Position numbers and translations under genes: made by a program | Source: Neocallimastix lanati (nom. inval.) | Taxonomy: Eukaryota > Neocallimastigomycota > Neocallimastigomycetes > Neocallimastigales > Neocallimastigaceae | Assembly (NCBI GenBank): GCA_016946835.1 | Contig: JACVTC010000019.1 | Span: 385,001 to 447,000, forward strand | Length of the DNA: 62,000 nt | Direction of reading: 5' to 3' | Notes under the pieces: model-generated | What the model was told of the DNA's origin: nothing | Seen by the model: only the letters and a program-made list of their open reading frames with translations | The model's database searches: none | Shown here: positions 48,644 to 61,327 of the stretch, piece after piece | Numbering within the stretch: the stretch's first letter is position 1 | Layout of the letters: each line of letters opens with the position of its first letter

Positions 48644-50673
48644 ATGACTGTAGTAGTTCCAGTTGATGATGATATAAATGATATCGGTCCAAATTCAAAT
48701 TATAAAGGTACAATTAAAATTGTATTAAAATATATAAACTAAATAACAATACTAATAATAATAATAATAATAATATATATAAATTAAATGAATAAATAGT
48801 AGAATCACCAAAAGAACAACGAAAGAAGGAAGCTATTAAACGTCAAGCAACCTTACCTCATCCTTTAAAACCAAAAGTAGTTGTAGATGAAAATCACCAA
48901 AGTTACTTTTTAGTTTTTGGAATGTTAACTGGTATTAAGGTAAAGAATTTAAAATGTTTATTTGAAATAAATTTATTAAACTTTAAATTTAAATCAGAAT
49001 AATAAAATTTAAAAAAAAAAAGCAAAATACTTATTAATGTACATGTGAAATCTAATTATTTAAATGAAAAAATTAAAATTAGACTTCTGTTATTGAAGCC
49101 TCAAAGAAAGCTAAAACTGAAATTAGCCCAGAAGATTTTACATATACCGAAAAATTAAAGATTGATTCTTCAGGTAAAATATTGAAAGAAGGTGAAAAAT
49201 ATGATTTTGAATTTAAGGATTATGCTCCTAATGTATTCAAAAAAATAAGAGAAAATTCAAATATCAACTGTGATGATTATGTTAAATCTATTAGTGATAA
49301 ATTCATGCTCTTAGAACTTTCATCTCCAGGTAAATCAGGAAGTTTCTTCTATTTTTCACCAGATTATCGTTATTTAATCAAAACAGTAAAATATAATGAA
49401 CACCATCACTTCTTTAAAAATTTAGAAAAATATTATAAAGTAATATAAATAAATATAAAATATATATATTTTTTACAGTAGATAATATATACTTATTATC
49501 TTTTATTATTTTCTTTTATTAATTATAGTATTTAGAGGCCAATCCAAATTCATTAATAATGAGTATTTATGGTCTTTATCGTTTAAAGGCTGACGGTCAT
49601 AAGATGTACTTCATTGTTATGCAGTATGTATAAAAATTTTTATTATGTATAATCTTTGGTTTTGTTAATATTAAATATTAATGAATTAAAATTCAATATA
49701 TGTTTTTTTTTTTTTTTTTTACCTTTATTTTAAATAGAAATGTATACCCACCAAATAAAGATATGCATAGAATGTATGATTTAAAGGGTTCAATGTACGG
49801 TCGATTCGTTCCACTTCCATCAGAAGAAAAGAATTATGCTCGTACTATCTTTAAAGATAAAAATTGGACAGATGAAAATCGTCATTTAATTCTTGGACCA
49901 GATAAACGCAAACTTCTATTAGAACAATTAGAAAAGGATTCTAAATTTTTACAAACTATGGGTGTAATGGATTATAGTTTATTGGTGGGTATTCACTTAC
50001 GTAATAAGGGTAATAGTGAAAATATTCGTTCAAGACTTTTGGCAACTTTTGCTGCTGTATTAGCTACTGTAAAATCAAAAAATTCTAATAAAAAAGGTTC
50101 AGTATTTGAACGCAGAATAACAAATTTACCTGATGATGATAATGATAAGTAAGTTTATATAAATATATGTTAATAAAATCAAATTTAAATCATTAACTTG
50201 TATTTGATTTTGAAATTTTTTTTAGAAATGAAAATGAAAATGAGAATGAAAGTGAAAAGAAGGATGAATCAATATTTAATAATGAAGATGGAGGTTTTAT
50301 TTCAACAAATGAAAATAATGAAATTCAAAATGAAGCTTATTATATGGGTATCATTGATTATTTAGTTCCATGGAGCTTTAAAAAGTTTATTGAGCATTAC
50401 TTTAAAACAATATTTTTATTCCAGGTAATTATGAATATAATTTAATAATTAGTTAAAAAAAATATTAATAAAAATTTTTTATATATTATATATATATATA
50501 ATATATAATTTATTTATTTATTTATTTATTTATTATAGAGAAATATATCAGCAGTTAATCCAAAAGATTATGGCAAAAGATTCTATAAATTTGCTGAGGA
50601 TAAAATTATATCACCATTACCAAATGAAAAAACAGAAATAATTAAAGAACCAAGCACAGAAACTACTAACTAA
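48644..50673 (+). CDS. Phosphatidylinositol-4-phosphate 5-kinase (Mss4/Its3 type)
   Basis: Seven exons: 48644-48707, 48800-48939, 49083-49439, 49529-49623, 49738-50148, 50226-50424, 50539-50673. The product is 466 residues. It makes PtdIns(4,5)P2 at membranes for actin, endocytosis and signalling. Landmarks are MLTGIK (63-68), the fungal Mss4-type lead-in; the glycine loop SPGKSGSFF (149-157); catalytic Lys in YLIKT (about 168); MYDLKGS (231-237); DYSLLVG (298-304); the DFG-equivalent GIIDYL (about 397); and the activation-loop end VNPKDYGKRF (427-436). Fungal Mss4 proteins have long N-terminal extensions; this one has only about 60 residues before the kinase fold. The activation loop is short and resembles type II kinases in VNPxxYxKRF, so 4-kinase versus 5-kinase specificity cannot be settled by eye. 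Confidence 0.93.
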
Positions 50674-51646
50674 TTTATAACTATAATTAATTTAATATTT
50701 TTTTTATATATATATATATGGATATATATATATATATTCTTTAAAAAAAAAAAATAAAAATAATATTTATCAAACTAATAATATATATTTAATAAAAATA
50801 TATATTTTAATATTTAAATCTTTATTTTATTAAGTAATATTTAAATTAAGACATTAAATAAATAAAAGAAAAAAAAATTCATTAATTTAAGAAAAACGAT
50901 ATTTTAAAAATATAATAATTATATAAAAAGGAAAAGAAAAACTAGAAGAAAAAAAATTAGCTGGCATATTAATCAAAGATAAGAAAAATATTCATATTCA
51001 TATTATTATTTTAAAATAAATTTAAATATTACTTTTTTGGTATTTATAATAAATTTTACAGGCGTAATTACAATTTTAATAATAATAAATATATATTTAT
51101 TAATTAGAAGAAATAAGAAAAAGAAAATAATTAAAAAAAAAAAAAAAGAAAAAAAAAAAGAAAAAAATAAAAAATACTTTTTTTTAATATATACTCTATA
51201 TATACTTAAATTTATTTTATGTTAATAGGTGTGTATATTTTTTTTTAATAAAAATTATATATATATTATAACTTTTAGTTATTGTTTTTTAAACATTGTT
51301 ATCAAACAAATGTTTATTATAAAAAATTATAAAGAAAAATTAGGCAATTTTTTATATACTTTTTATAATAAATAATACAAATAATTTGATAATCAATCTT
51401 TCAAAAAAAAAAAATAATAACTAAATCAAACCTATCTTAAAAAAGATATATGAAAGAAAAAAAATCCAAAAATTTAAATAAAGCGAAAAATAAATAACAG
51501 TAAAACTATAGTAATAATAAAAAAAATAATATTAATAGAAATAATAATCGAAATAAATATATAAAAATAGAAATTAGATTTATAAATAAAAATGAAAATG
51601 AAAATGAAAATGAAAATAGAAAATAGAAAATAGAAAATAGAAAATT

Positions 51647-51700
<54 letters not shown>

Positions 51701-51851
51701 TAAAAATAAGAATAAGAATAAATAAATAAAATAAAATAAAATAAAATAAAATAAAATAAAAATTAAAATAAAGAAATTAAAAATTAAAATTAAAATAAAA
51801 TAAAATAAAATAAAATAAAAATAAAATAAAAATTTAAAAAATAAAAAAAAA

Positions 51852-51882
<31 letters not shown>

Positions 51883-52999
51883 TTAATTACAAATTAATAT
51901 CAAATAAAATTTAAACAATAAAAATTATAATAAATAAATAAAGCTAAAGTTCGCAATACTTGCAACTATAAATAATAATAATAATAGAAATAAAAATAAA
52001 AATAATAAAAATTAAAATATTATAACAAAAATGAATATTAATTTTTTGTATATATTTTTTTTTTTTTTTTTTTTTTTACTTAATAATCATTACTTATATA
52101 GAACAAATAAGATTTAATTAAATAAATGAAATAATATTAATATATACTAAAGTTTTTTTAGTATGGTATAATTTTAATATCATTTTAATTTCTAATGTTC
52201 ATTATAGAATATTACTAATTAATTATCAAAATATCCTTTAAATAGTATAATAAAGAAAGAAAGAAAGAAAATTCGCAATTACATTAGACAATATATCAAA
52301 GAAGAATTTCAATTATCTGACCTTTGAGTTCATTTAATATATATAATAACAGATGTTCTGTTCTTTCCACAACCAATCAATAAAAAGTGAATTTAGTGAT
52401 ATTTATTTTTTTTGATCGTATAAGAGAATATTATGATTATTATATTATCATTTTAAGATATTTCTTCTTTGGTAGAAATTGTTTATAAAAGACATTATAA
52501 ACCATAAACCATGATTACTTTAAAATTTTTCAGTACATTACATTCATTTTTTATATAAATTTTATTTAGTAATAATTTTTATTATGTTTAAACTTTATAT
52601 ATTTATATTATCTTCCAGATTTTATGAATATATCTACGATAAATTAATTATAATAAATATTAATTATTAATAAAATATATTTATTTATAATAGAAATATA
52701 TTTTCTAATAATCTATATATACAATAAATAAACATTATATTACCATAAATCTGGCTTTTTAAGCTTATTTTTTAATATTAAAGTTAATTTATCAAGTAAA
52801 TCTGTTCCCTTCAAAAAAGTAATTTAATTTTAATCCATTTCAATGTTATCATAATTAAAATTTCAAGGTATTAAATGTTAAAATGTTAAACTTTTTTTTT
52901 AATATAAATATTTAGAAATTTAAAGTATTATAAACTTTAATAAAATGAAGTTCAAAATTTACATGACATAAAATATACATATTAAGGGGAAAAATTAAA

Positions 53000-53040
<41 letters not shown>

Positions 53041-54887
53041 ATTTAAATAACAATACAATAATTTATAGATATAATTTATAATTTTTTAAAATATATATAT
53101 TAATTTAAATAAAAATAAAGTCTAATGATAATTTTTTTTTTTTTTTTTATTTTTATTATATTTTATTTTTTTTTTTTTTTTTTTTTTTTTGAATAGTAAA
53201 TATAATAATTAATATAATAATATTTCTAAAATAAAATTAATATCATTATATAGTATTTATTTATTTACTTTATATATATATATATTTATTTATTTATTTA
53301 TTTATTTATGATATATTTAAATTTATAAAATTTTGTTAAATATAACATTAATTTATTAATTATTTGATATTTTAAAGAAAATTATATACTTTTTGTTATA
53401 ATTTCTTATATTATCTATTATAATAATTAAAATTATAAATATATATATTAATAAAACAGTAGTAGGATGTTATTTAACTAAATTTAAAAAAAAAAATATA
53501 ACAGAAGTCAATACATGAATAAACTGAAAAAGAAGTTTAATTGACTTCTATTCCTTTCATGAACCATTTAATGTGGAATGTGAACTATTATTATTGGTTA
53601 CCAAAGTATTACTAAAGGAATTTTAATCTGCAAAATCAAAACTTTGCTAAATAATAATTTGTTATTGGATATTTTAATATCAATAATACCACATTAATTT
53701 TAATTTTAAATATAATAATTATATTTATTATTTTTTAATAATTTTTAATATACCCACTTTTATCAAATTTTAATTATAATATATGTTTATATATTACATA
53801 ATAGTTAACACTTTTCATCTCTAATTTTAAAAAAAAAAAAGAAAATTATTATATTTATTCCTTTGTTATTATTAGTATCAAGTTATAATTAATATATTTT
53901 ATTTATTTAAACTGTTATTCATTAACTTTTGATATAAATAAATTCAATATTTTGTTCTTCTTTTTAAAATATTGTAAAATAATTTCATTTAATTTCATAC
54001 TAATATAATAATCTTTTTTTTTTTTTTTATTTAAATATTAGATATCATATTAATTAAAATTCTCATAAATACTTCGAAGAAAAAAAAAAACATATATAAA
54101 TATATCTTATTATAATATCTTAATATTTTATAATAATTATATATTATATATATATATTTTTAAAAAAATTTATGAATTAAATATTATATTAAAATCTAAA
54201 TACATAAAAAAAAAAATGAGACAAGTATAAAGTCATTTGAAATTATGTTATTAATTAAATACTAAAAAAATAAAAATATATTTATATACATTAAAAAAAA
54301 AATTTTAAAAATTATAATAAATAAAATACGAATATCTACAAATATTCCACGTTTTGTAATTAAAATTAATAATAATAATTATATTGTAATTATATAATTT
54401 TTGATTTGACTGATTTAATTGAAAGTATTTAAATGTTGTCTATATATAAAAAGTATAAAAAGTAATAAAATATATATATATATATAATTTGTATTATTCA
54501 TAATTAAAGTACTAATAAAAAAAATAAATAATATAAAAATATTTTTCCTTTTTATAATAAAAATACTATTATTAAATATATTTGATAATTAATAATTAAT
54601 AATAATTATAGTTATATGTTATTTTTAAAAAAAAAAAAAGAAATAAAAGTTACTATTAACCAAATTATAAATAATATTATAATAATTAATATCTTTTTTG
54701 ATTTAAATTTTATAATGAATATTAAAACCTTATTTAATCATACGAATTTAAATTTTTCTACCAAAAGTTCATATTTATTATTTAAATTATATGTATATAA
54801 GTATGTATACAGGATTAATTAATACATTAATTATTTTTAAAATATTAAAAAATTTATTAATAAAATTTAATATTTTCTTCTGGTACA

Positions 54888-54924
<37 letters not shown>

Positions 54925-55036
54925 TTATATATATAATTTTTCTTATGGAGTAATTATTTTTTCAAATACGTATTTTTTTTTATTATTATTAGATTTACTT
55001 CTTTTCCAATTTTATATTTTATAAAAAATTTTTAAT
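50674..55036. other. Large intergenic region, mostly repeats
   Basis: 4.4 kb. A/T homopolymers, GAAAAT and AAAAT runs (51590-51840). Slightly more complex patches near 52250-52400 and 53490-53620 could be eroded coding DNA, but I could not assign either. Open frames at 51037-51225, 54616-54822 and 54791-55024 are low-complexity noise. Confidence 0.5.
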
Positions 55037-55678
55037 ATGAATGAAATTACCTTCAGACGTGTAAGAAAGGATGAATTAGAGAAATGCCTTGATATTTTAT
55101 ATGAAGCATTTAAAGATTATTCAATATATCACATAATTATTCCAAATTCTGAAGCTAATCATGGCAAATTTAATAGAGCCCTTTTATCTTGCCAATTAAC
55201 TGATTCCATGGCAAATGGTATAGTAATGGTTGCTGAACGTGAAGGTGAAATTATTTCTGTTATACAATTACATAGTCCAGAATATAAGGAAACAACTGTT
55301 TTTCAATATCTTTTTTTGGGAGCATTTACAGTTTTTAGATACGGTGGAATTGGAAAAAGTTTATCATTTATAAATATGGTTAATCAATGTTATTCTACTA
55401 ATGTAGAATATGCTAAAAACAATCCAAATTGTTGGGATTTAGAATGTCTTGCTGTTAAAAAAAAGTATCAAGGACAAGGTATTGGTAGTCAAGTAATACA
55501 AGAATGTATTATTCCTTATGTTAAAAAGGAAGGTGGTAAGTGTATTACACTTATTACAAACGAAGAAAGAAATACATATTTCTACAAAAAAAATGGCTTT
55601 GAACTTATTAATGATGTTGAAAAGTTTAATTACGACGATAAAACTCTTTGTAATTGGAACTTCAAAAAAGATCTCTAA
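55037..55678 (+). CDS. GNAT-family N-acetyltransferase
   Basis: A single uninterrupted 213-codon frame. It opens FRRVRKDELEKCLDILYEAF, the usual beta1-alpha1 of GNAT enzymes. The central strand reads WDLECLAVKKKYQGQGIGSQ with the acetyl-CoA pyrophosphate-binding motif A (QGQGIG, 145-150). Motif B is NTYFYKKNGFEL (179-190). These enzymes transfer acetyl from acetyl-CoA to an amine; the substrate is not predictable. Its lack of introns, in a window where most long genes have many, and its compact bacterial-like architecture allow a bacterial origin, which only phylogeny could show. The start ATG sits six codons before the conserved RxVxxDE segment. It is isolated, with no neighbour within 4 kb upstream. 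Confidence 0.92.
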   Translation: MNEITFRRVRKDELEKCLDILYEAFKDYSIYHIIIPNSEANHGKFNRALLSCQLTDSMANGIVMVAEREGEIISVIQLHSPEYKETTVFQYLFLGAFTVFRYGGIGKSLSFINMVNQCYSTNVEYAKNNPNCWDLECLAVKKKYQGQGIGSQVIQECIIPYVKKEGGKCITLITNEERNTYFYKKNGFELINDVEKFNYDDKTLCNWNFKKDL

Positions 55679-55702
55679 ATTATTATTATTATTATTATTA
55701 TA

Positions 55703-55793
<91 letters not shown>
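55679..55793. repeat. (TTA)n microsatellite 3' of the GNAT gene
   Basis: TTA units begin directly after the stop codon and continue for about 38 units with one slip near 55700. Confidence 0.9.
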
Positions 55794-55794
<1 letters not shown>

Positions 55795-56821
55795 AAAATA
55801 AGAAAAGTAATTAAAATAATATTCATATATTATAAAGAGAACACAGAAAAAAATATATAGTACTAAAAAATTCCAAAATTAAATTTAAAGCAAGTAGTTC
55901 ATTTATTATTTAAAAATTTTAATATTTTTAAAAAAAAGTAAAATATATATATATATATATATATATGTTAATTAAATGTATTATTTATATTAATAAATCT
56001 AAATTTTCAAACAAATTATAAGTTATTATTTTTTATTTCTTATGTTTGTAACTTATTACTATTGGTAATTATCAATAGTAATAAAAAAAGTTTAAATATA
56101 ATAATGATCTTTCTTACTAAATTACTAAATTAATTAAAAAAATGAAATAAAATAAAATAAAAGAAGTATTATATTTAATATTTATATAGAATTATTAATA
56201 TTTAAAACATGATAGTATGGTAGGATGGAGATATACTTAATAATAATCAAAATAAAAAAAAAAAAAAAATTATATTTATATATTGTTATTAATAACAACA
56301 AAGAGAATAACGACAACAATAATAATAAAAATAAATATATATTAAATTAATGTACAAAATTTTAAAATTTATGATAAAATAATTAAAAAAAAATATTGTT
56401 ATGTGAATAAAATAATATTTTACAATTATTAGTTATAAATTATAGGTATATTTAAATTAATAATATACAATTTTAATTTCAATTTTTTAAATAAATAAAT
56501 AAATAAACAATCAAATAAATAATAATTAATTAATTAATTAATTGAAATTATTTGAATAATTAAATAAATAGATTTTATTAATAAATTAAATTCATATATA
56601 AGAAATGTAAAATAATTTTGGTAATATATAAATATTTTTAGTAAAAAATTTATAACTACTTCTGTCCAAGTTATTTTGGTAATTATATATATAAATAGCA
56701 ATTGAATTGATATTTCAAAAAGTCAATTTATTTGAAAATATTAATAATATTATTATTATTAATTTTTATTATTATAATATATAATTATAATCAACATCAT
56801 ATCATTATTAACTTTGTTAAA
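55794..56821. other. Intergenic
   Basis: AT-rich, with ATTA repeats. No gene is seen. Confidence 0.6.
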
Positions 56822-57480
56822 ATGGAATATTTAGCTTCAGAAGAAGGTGACAAATTATTAGTATGATATTATTCTAATAGTAAAATGATTTTAACTTTAT
56901 TATATAAACTTTATAATGAATTGAAAGGTGATAGAGTTTTTATTATAGAGGAATATGCTTAACCTAGTAATATGGTAAAGAAAGAATTTGAAATAATTTT
57001 ATAAAAATCTTTGAAAAAAAAATTTCTTATTAATAATAATAATGAATCAAATGATAGTTCTAGTTATGAAGAGTCAACTGATAAATCAAACAATAATTCG
57101 GATAATGAGTAAAACAATAGTTCTAGTAATGAGAAGTCAACTGATAAATTAAATAATGATTCGAATAATGAATCTGAAAAGGAATGTTCTACTCTGTATG
57201 AATTTGCTAAAAACTTATTTTAAAAATATTCCATTGAAAAGAAAATTAAATGTTAATACTTTTAGTTATGTTTATAATCATAATTTAAAGATATATATTG
57301 ATTTAAAGGATGTTCCAATAACTTATTATGGTAATGATAATGATGAACATTTATCATTATCACCTTTAGTGTTACTATTACTATTATTTAGAGGAATTGG
57401 TGGTAATAATTATCAAAAGATTTATTATAATTATGATTTAGTAGGTTCATGGACTCAAAATGTTAGTTCTTTACAAGTTA

Positions 57481-57536
<56 letters not shown>

Positions 57537-57612
57537 ATTATAAAAGATTTAGGCCAAATTTTGTAACGGAAGAAGTACTAAGTATAGATGAAGAAAGAAG
57601 GAAAAAGATATG
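56822..57612 (+). pseudogene. Unrecognised pseudogene with internal Ser/Asn repeats
   Basis: Reading from an ATG at 56822 gives MEYLASEEGDKLLV, a TGA, KMILTLLYKLYNELKGDRVF, IIEEYA, a TAA, and so on. A stretch follows with two copies of an SS.E.STDK.NN.S..NE repeat, split by TAA. A further coding-like stretch (TFSYVYNHNLKIYIDLKDVP, GIGGNNYQKIYYNYDLVGSW, NVSSLQV) lies in another frame to about 57480. An A tract of about 50 then interrupts it, and YYKRFRPNFVTEEVLSIDEE follows. At least five in-frame stops and one frameshift make it non-functional. No family was recognised. Four of the stops are TAA where CAA (Gln) would be a one-step ancestor. Confidence 0.6.
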
Positions 57613-57807
57613 AAAGGTATTAACAAATTATTAATATTTTTATAAAAAAAATATGATTATAACAATATTTTATATTAAAGTAATCTTTTATAATAATGCA
57701 TTTTTAAAGGAAAAGAATTAAAAGTACAATAAAATATTTAGTTAAAAGTTATATAATATATATATCATTAGTTATTATATATTTTAAGAAAATGATTTTA
57801 AATTATG

Positions 57808-57841
<34 letters not shown>

Positions 57842-58112
57842 CATTTAAAGGTTTATTCATTTATTATTTTATTCATTATTATTTTACTCATTTATTATTT
57901 TATTTATCTATCTATTTATTTATTTATTTATTTATTCATTCATTCATTCATTTATTATTTTATTTATTTATTTTTTCATTCGTTTATTATTTTATTCATT
58001 CATTAATATATTTATTAATTTATTTATTTATTTATTTATTTATTTATTCGTTTATAAAAGATTTTTAATGATAATATTTTTTTATAATAAATTATTATTT
58101 ATTATGCTAATA
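57613..58112. other. Intergenic, TTTA/TTCA repeats
   Basis: Poly-A (57811-57840) and TTTA/TTCA runs. No gene is seen. Confidence 0.6.
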
Positions 58113-58206
58113 TTTATGTGCTCCTCACACTTCATAAGTCCTCCGTCCATTATACATACAGAGCAGAATGGCTTTATGAGGGTCCTTTGGAATACTAACA
58201 CATAAA
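58113..58206. other. GC-enriched 94-nt island bounded by an 8-bp inverted repeat
   Basis: Close to 45% G+C by eye between TTTATGTG (58113-58120) and CACATAAA (58199-58206), which could pair as a closing stem. The surroundings are about 15% G+C. No convincing protein frame: the longest minus-strand reading is a 40-codon frame from an ATG in another frame. It could be a small structured RNA, a recently inserted fragment, or the tail of a conserved exon; I cannot tell which. Confidence 0.3.
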
Positions 58207-58240
58207 ATATAGCAAATATATGTCAAAATAGCATATTTGA

Positions 58241-59438
58241 TCATCTGGAACCAGCGTTGCTATTATTCTCGTTATCGTTGTCAATATTGACTATTTTGCT
58301 ATTGTCTTTAATTCTTTTGCAGTTGTTGTTATTATTGTTATTATTACTCTCATTAATATTATGAGTAGTAGTTGTAGTAGAAATATAAAAATTTAATTTA
58401 AATTTAAATTCTTTTCTCAAGACAATAGAATTTTCTTCATTCGTTTGATATTTATCGCAAAATCCATTAAAATAATATTCTATTGATTTTATATTATTAA
58501 TTTTCCTAATAAAGGACTTATCTTTTTTTCCACAAAATTGTTTATGAGATATAGTTGTAAAAGGTTGGCTTATACTGATATGAAAATTTTTAGTATTAAG
58601 AAAAGCAATATTATAGATTTTAAATCCATCTTCTTTATTTGGATTATTACATTCTAACCTGATAATAAAATTATCCATGAACTCATTATATCTTCCTAAA
58701 TATTCAAGTTCTATTTCATCTGTTAAAATGTCATTATATTTAATTCTGTTTTTTTTAATTTTATCAGAGCATTTTTTTATATTTGTATCATTTCTTGAAA
58801 ATAATTTAAATTTTATTAAATAAATTTTTAAGTTATATTTTACTTTTTTAAAGGATAATTTAAGATACATATATCTTGATTTACTTTTCATTTTATTATT
58901 TTTACTAATTTTATTATTATCGTTATTATTATTATCGTTATTATTATTATTAAAGCTATTGTTGGTACTATTAGTATAATCATTTTTATATTTCTTCTCA
59001 CTATCATTATTTCTATGAATCTTTTTTTCTTCATTCAAATAGTATATAAATTTTATAATATCATAATTATTTAAATCATCTATATTATCATCATTATTTG
59101 TATTATTATTTTGACTATCATTTTGATTATTTGTATTTTTTAAATATTTTTCGAAAAAGTCCTTTAAGTATATTACTGAACTATGATAATATTTAAAAAA
59201 ATTATCACAACAATAAAAACATTCTATTTCTGAGTTAATGAAATTATTATAATTTTCATAGTAATTAATACATGTTTTAATAATTTCTTCTCTATAAATA
59301 TTTTCATTTGATTTCTTCTTTTTTAATGGTTGTTCATTTACTGATTCATATAAGCTTTCACTTACATAGTTTATATCAAATAAATATTCATTATTGATAT
59401 CCTTATTTTTTTTTCTTTTTTTATTGTTACCAAGAAAC

Positions 59439-59440
<2 letters not shown>
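58241..59440 (-). CDS. Asn-rich protein of unknown function
   Basis: A single-exon frame of 399 residues from ATG 59438-59440. It begins MFLGNNKKRKKNK, a basic patch that could be a nuclear signal. A Cys-Cys pair (ECFYCCDNF) follows near residue 75. Three poly-Asn/Asp tracts separate more normal sequence. The most protein-like part is about 188-345, including YLKLSFKKVKYNLKIYLIKF, ELEYLGRYNEFMDNFIIRLE, GFKIYNIAFLNTKNFHISIS and KSFIRKINNIKSIEYYFNGF. This looks like a beta-rich or mixed domain, but I do not recognise it. Balanced residue use outside the Asn tracts argues for a genuine gene. The stop is followed 35 bp on by the GC-enriched island. Confidence 0.65.
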
Positions 59441-59486
<46 letters not shown>

Positions 59487-60604
59487 ATATATATATATAT
59501 ATTTATATAAATTAACTATGATGAAAATTATTTAAAATATTTATTCCAATTAAAATAACAAAATGTTATATAGCACATATATATATATACTACAATAATA
59601 ATTTATGAATGTTTTTTTTTTTTTTTTTTAGACTTAAATATCATATATATTGACACTAAAAACTAAAACTGATTTAATAATGCAAAGTTTTGTTTTTTCA
59701 TATCAAAAAAAAAAAAAAAAAAAAAAAGATATATATATATATCTAAACAAAAAATGAAATAAATTATACCAAAAAAAATATTGGTTATGTAAAATATTTT
59801 ATCTTTAAAACTTGTGTAATAAATTTTAATAATTACACAATAAATAAAAAAAATTTCATAAAATACATTTTTTTATTTAATAAATATTTTATAATATATA
59901 TTATAAGATCTTTTTTTTATCGTATTTTATTTTTATATATTTTGTTGGGTTTATTTTTTTTAAAAAAAAAATTTAAATAATATCTTATTTAAATAATTAT
60001 TTATATTAAATTTTTATTACTACAGATATTTTAGTATTAAGACAATATTTGAACTTTTTCTTTATCATCATCACTGGAAATAGATAATTGTATAATATTA
60101 CAAATTTATTTCATTTCATGTAGAAATTTTATACAATATAACTAATAATCTATGTTAATTTCTATTAAATTATTGAATTTAAATTATTTTATTCACATTA
60201 AGAAAATTATTTTTTATTTTATTAAAATGAGTTTTGTTTTTATAAATTAAGCAAATATAATCAAATGTGTTCTTTTTTTTAAAAAAAAAAAAAAAGCAAT
60301 TTAAATATTTAAATATATATATTAAAATAATCAAATTAATTTTTCTTTTTATTAAAATTAAATGATTTTTATTTTTTAAAATTAATACAAAAACAATTTA
60401 AATATAGATGTTTAATAAATTTTTTTTTATAATAGAAGACAATTTTAGTATTAATTTTAATGAAATTGATATTAAGCTATAAAAAAAAAATTAAACATTT
60501 CAAGAATTATTTTTTCCTATTTTTAGAGAGATGAGGCTTTCAAAAAATTCGATTGAGAAATTTTTATACTCGATTCAAAAGTTCTGACAATTTATCAATC
60601 TACT

Positions 60605-60675
<71 letters not shown>

Positions 60676-61327
60676 TTCATTTATTTATTCATTTATTCAT
60701 TTATTTATTTATTTATTTATTCATTCATTCATTCATTCATTCATTTATTTATTTATTTATTTATTCATTCATTCATTCATTCATTTATTTATTTATTTAA
60801 ACTAATTTTATTATAATTATTTTTTTTAATTATATTTTAAATTTTGTAATTTTAGAAAATATAATAATAAAAAAATTTTATAATTTACACTAAGCATTAT
60901 TTAGAATTTTAATATTATATTCGATTTTTAATTAATTAAACATCTTATTTAATTTCATTTCATTTTATTTCATTTCGTTTTAATTAATTTCATTTTATTT
61001 CCCTTTATTTCATTTTATTTTACTTATATACATAAAATTTTAAATTATTTAATAGATATTTATTATTTTTAAATTATAGTATAATATTTTTTATTGATTT
61101 AATATTACATAAATGATAATAAAAATAAACATAAAAATAAAAATAAAAATCAAGTGTAAATTTATTTTACAGCTTAAAAGTTATTTATAAATATTAATTA
61201 CAATATATTTATATATATATATTTATATATATAGTAAATTTTATTAAAATTATATTATATTATTTTTAATAATTAGTATTATAATTTAATTTAAAACTTA
61301 TACATAATCAAATATAAAGTATAAAAT
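59441..61327. other. Intergenic between Asn-rich gene and PFL
   Basis: Poly-A directly upstream of the Asn-rich gene (about 59443-59485) and a TTTA/TTCA array at about 60604-60800. No gene is seen. Confidence 0.6.

Noticed and set aside
54616-55024. Two overlapping frames just upstream of the GNAT gene
   Set aside because: Low-complexity Ile/Asn/Lys composition with poly-A read as poly-Lys; no recognisable domain.
60553-60816. Frame of repeated Leu-Phe-Ile-Tyr-His
   Set aside because: Product of the TTTA/TTCA array upstream of PFL.
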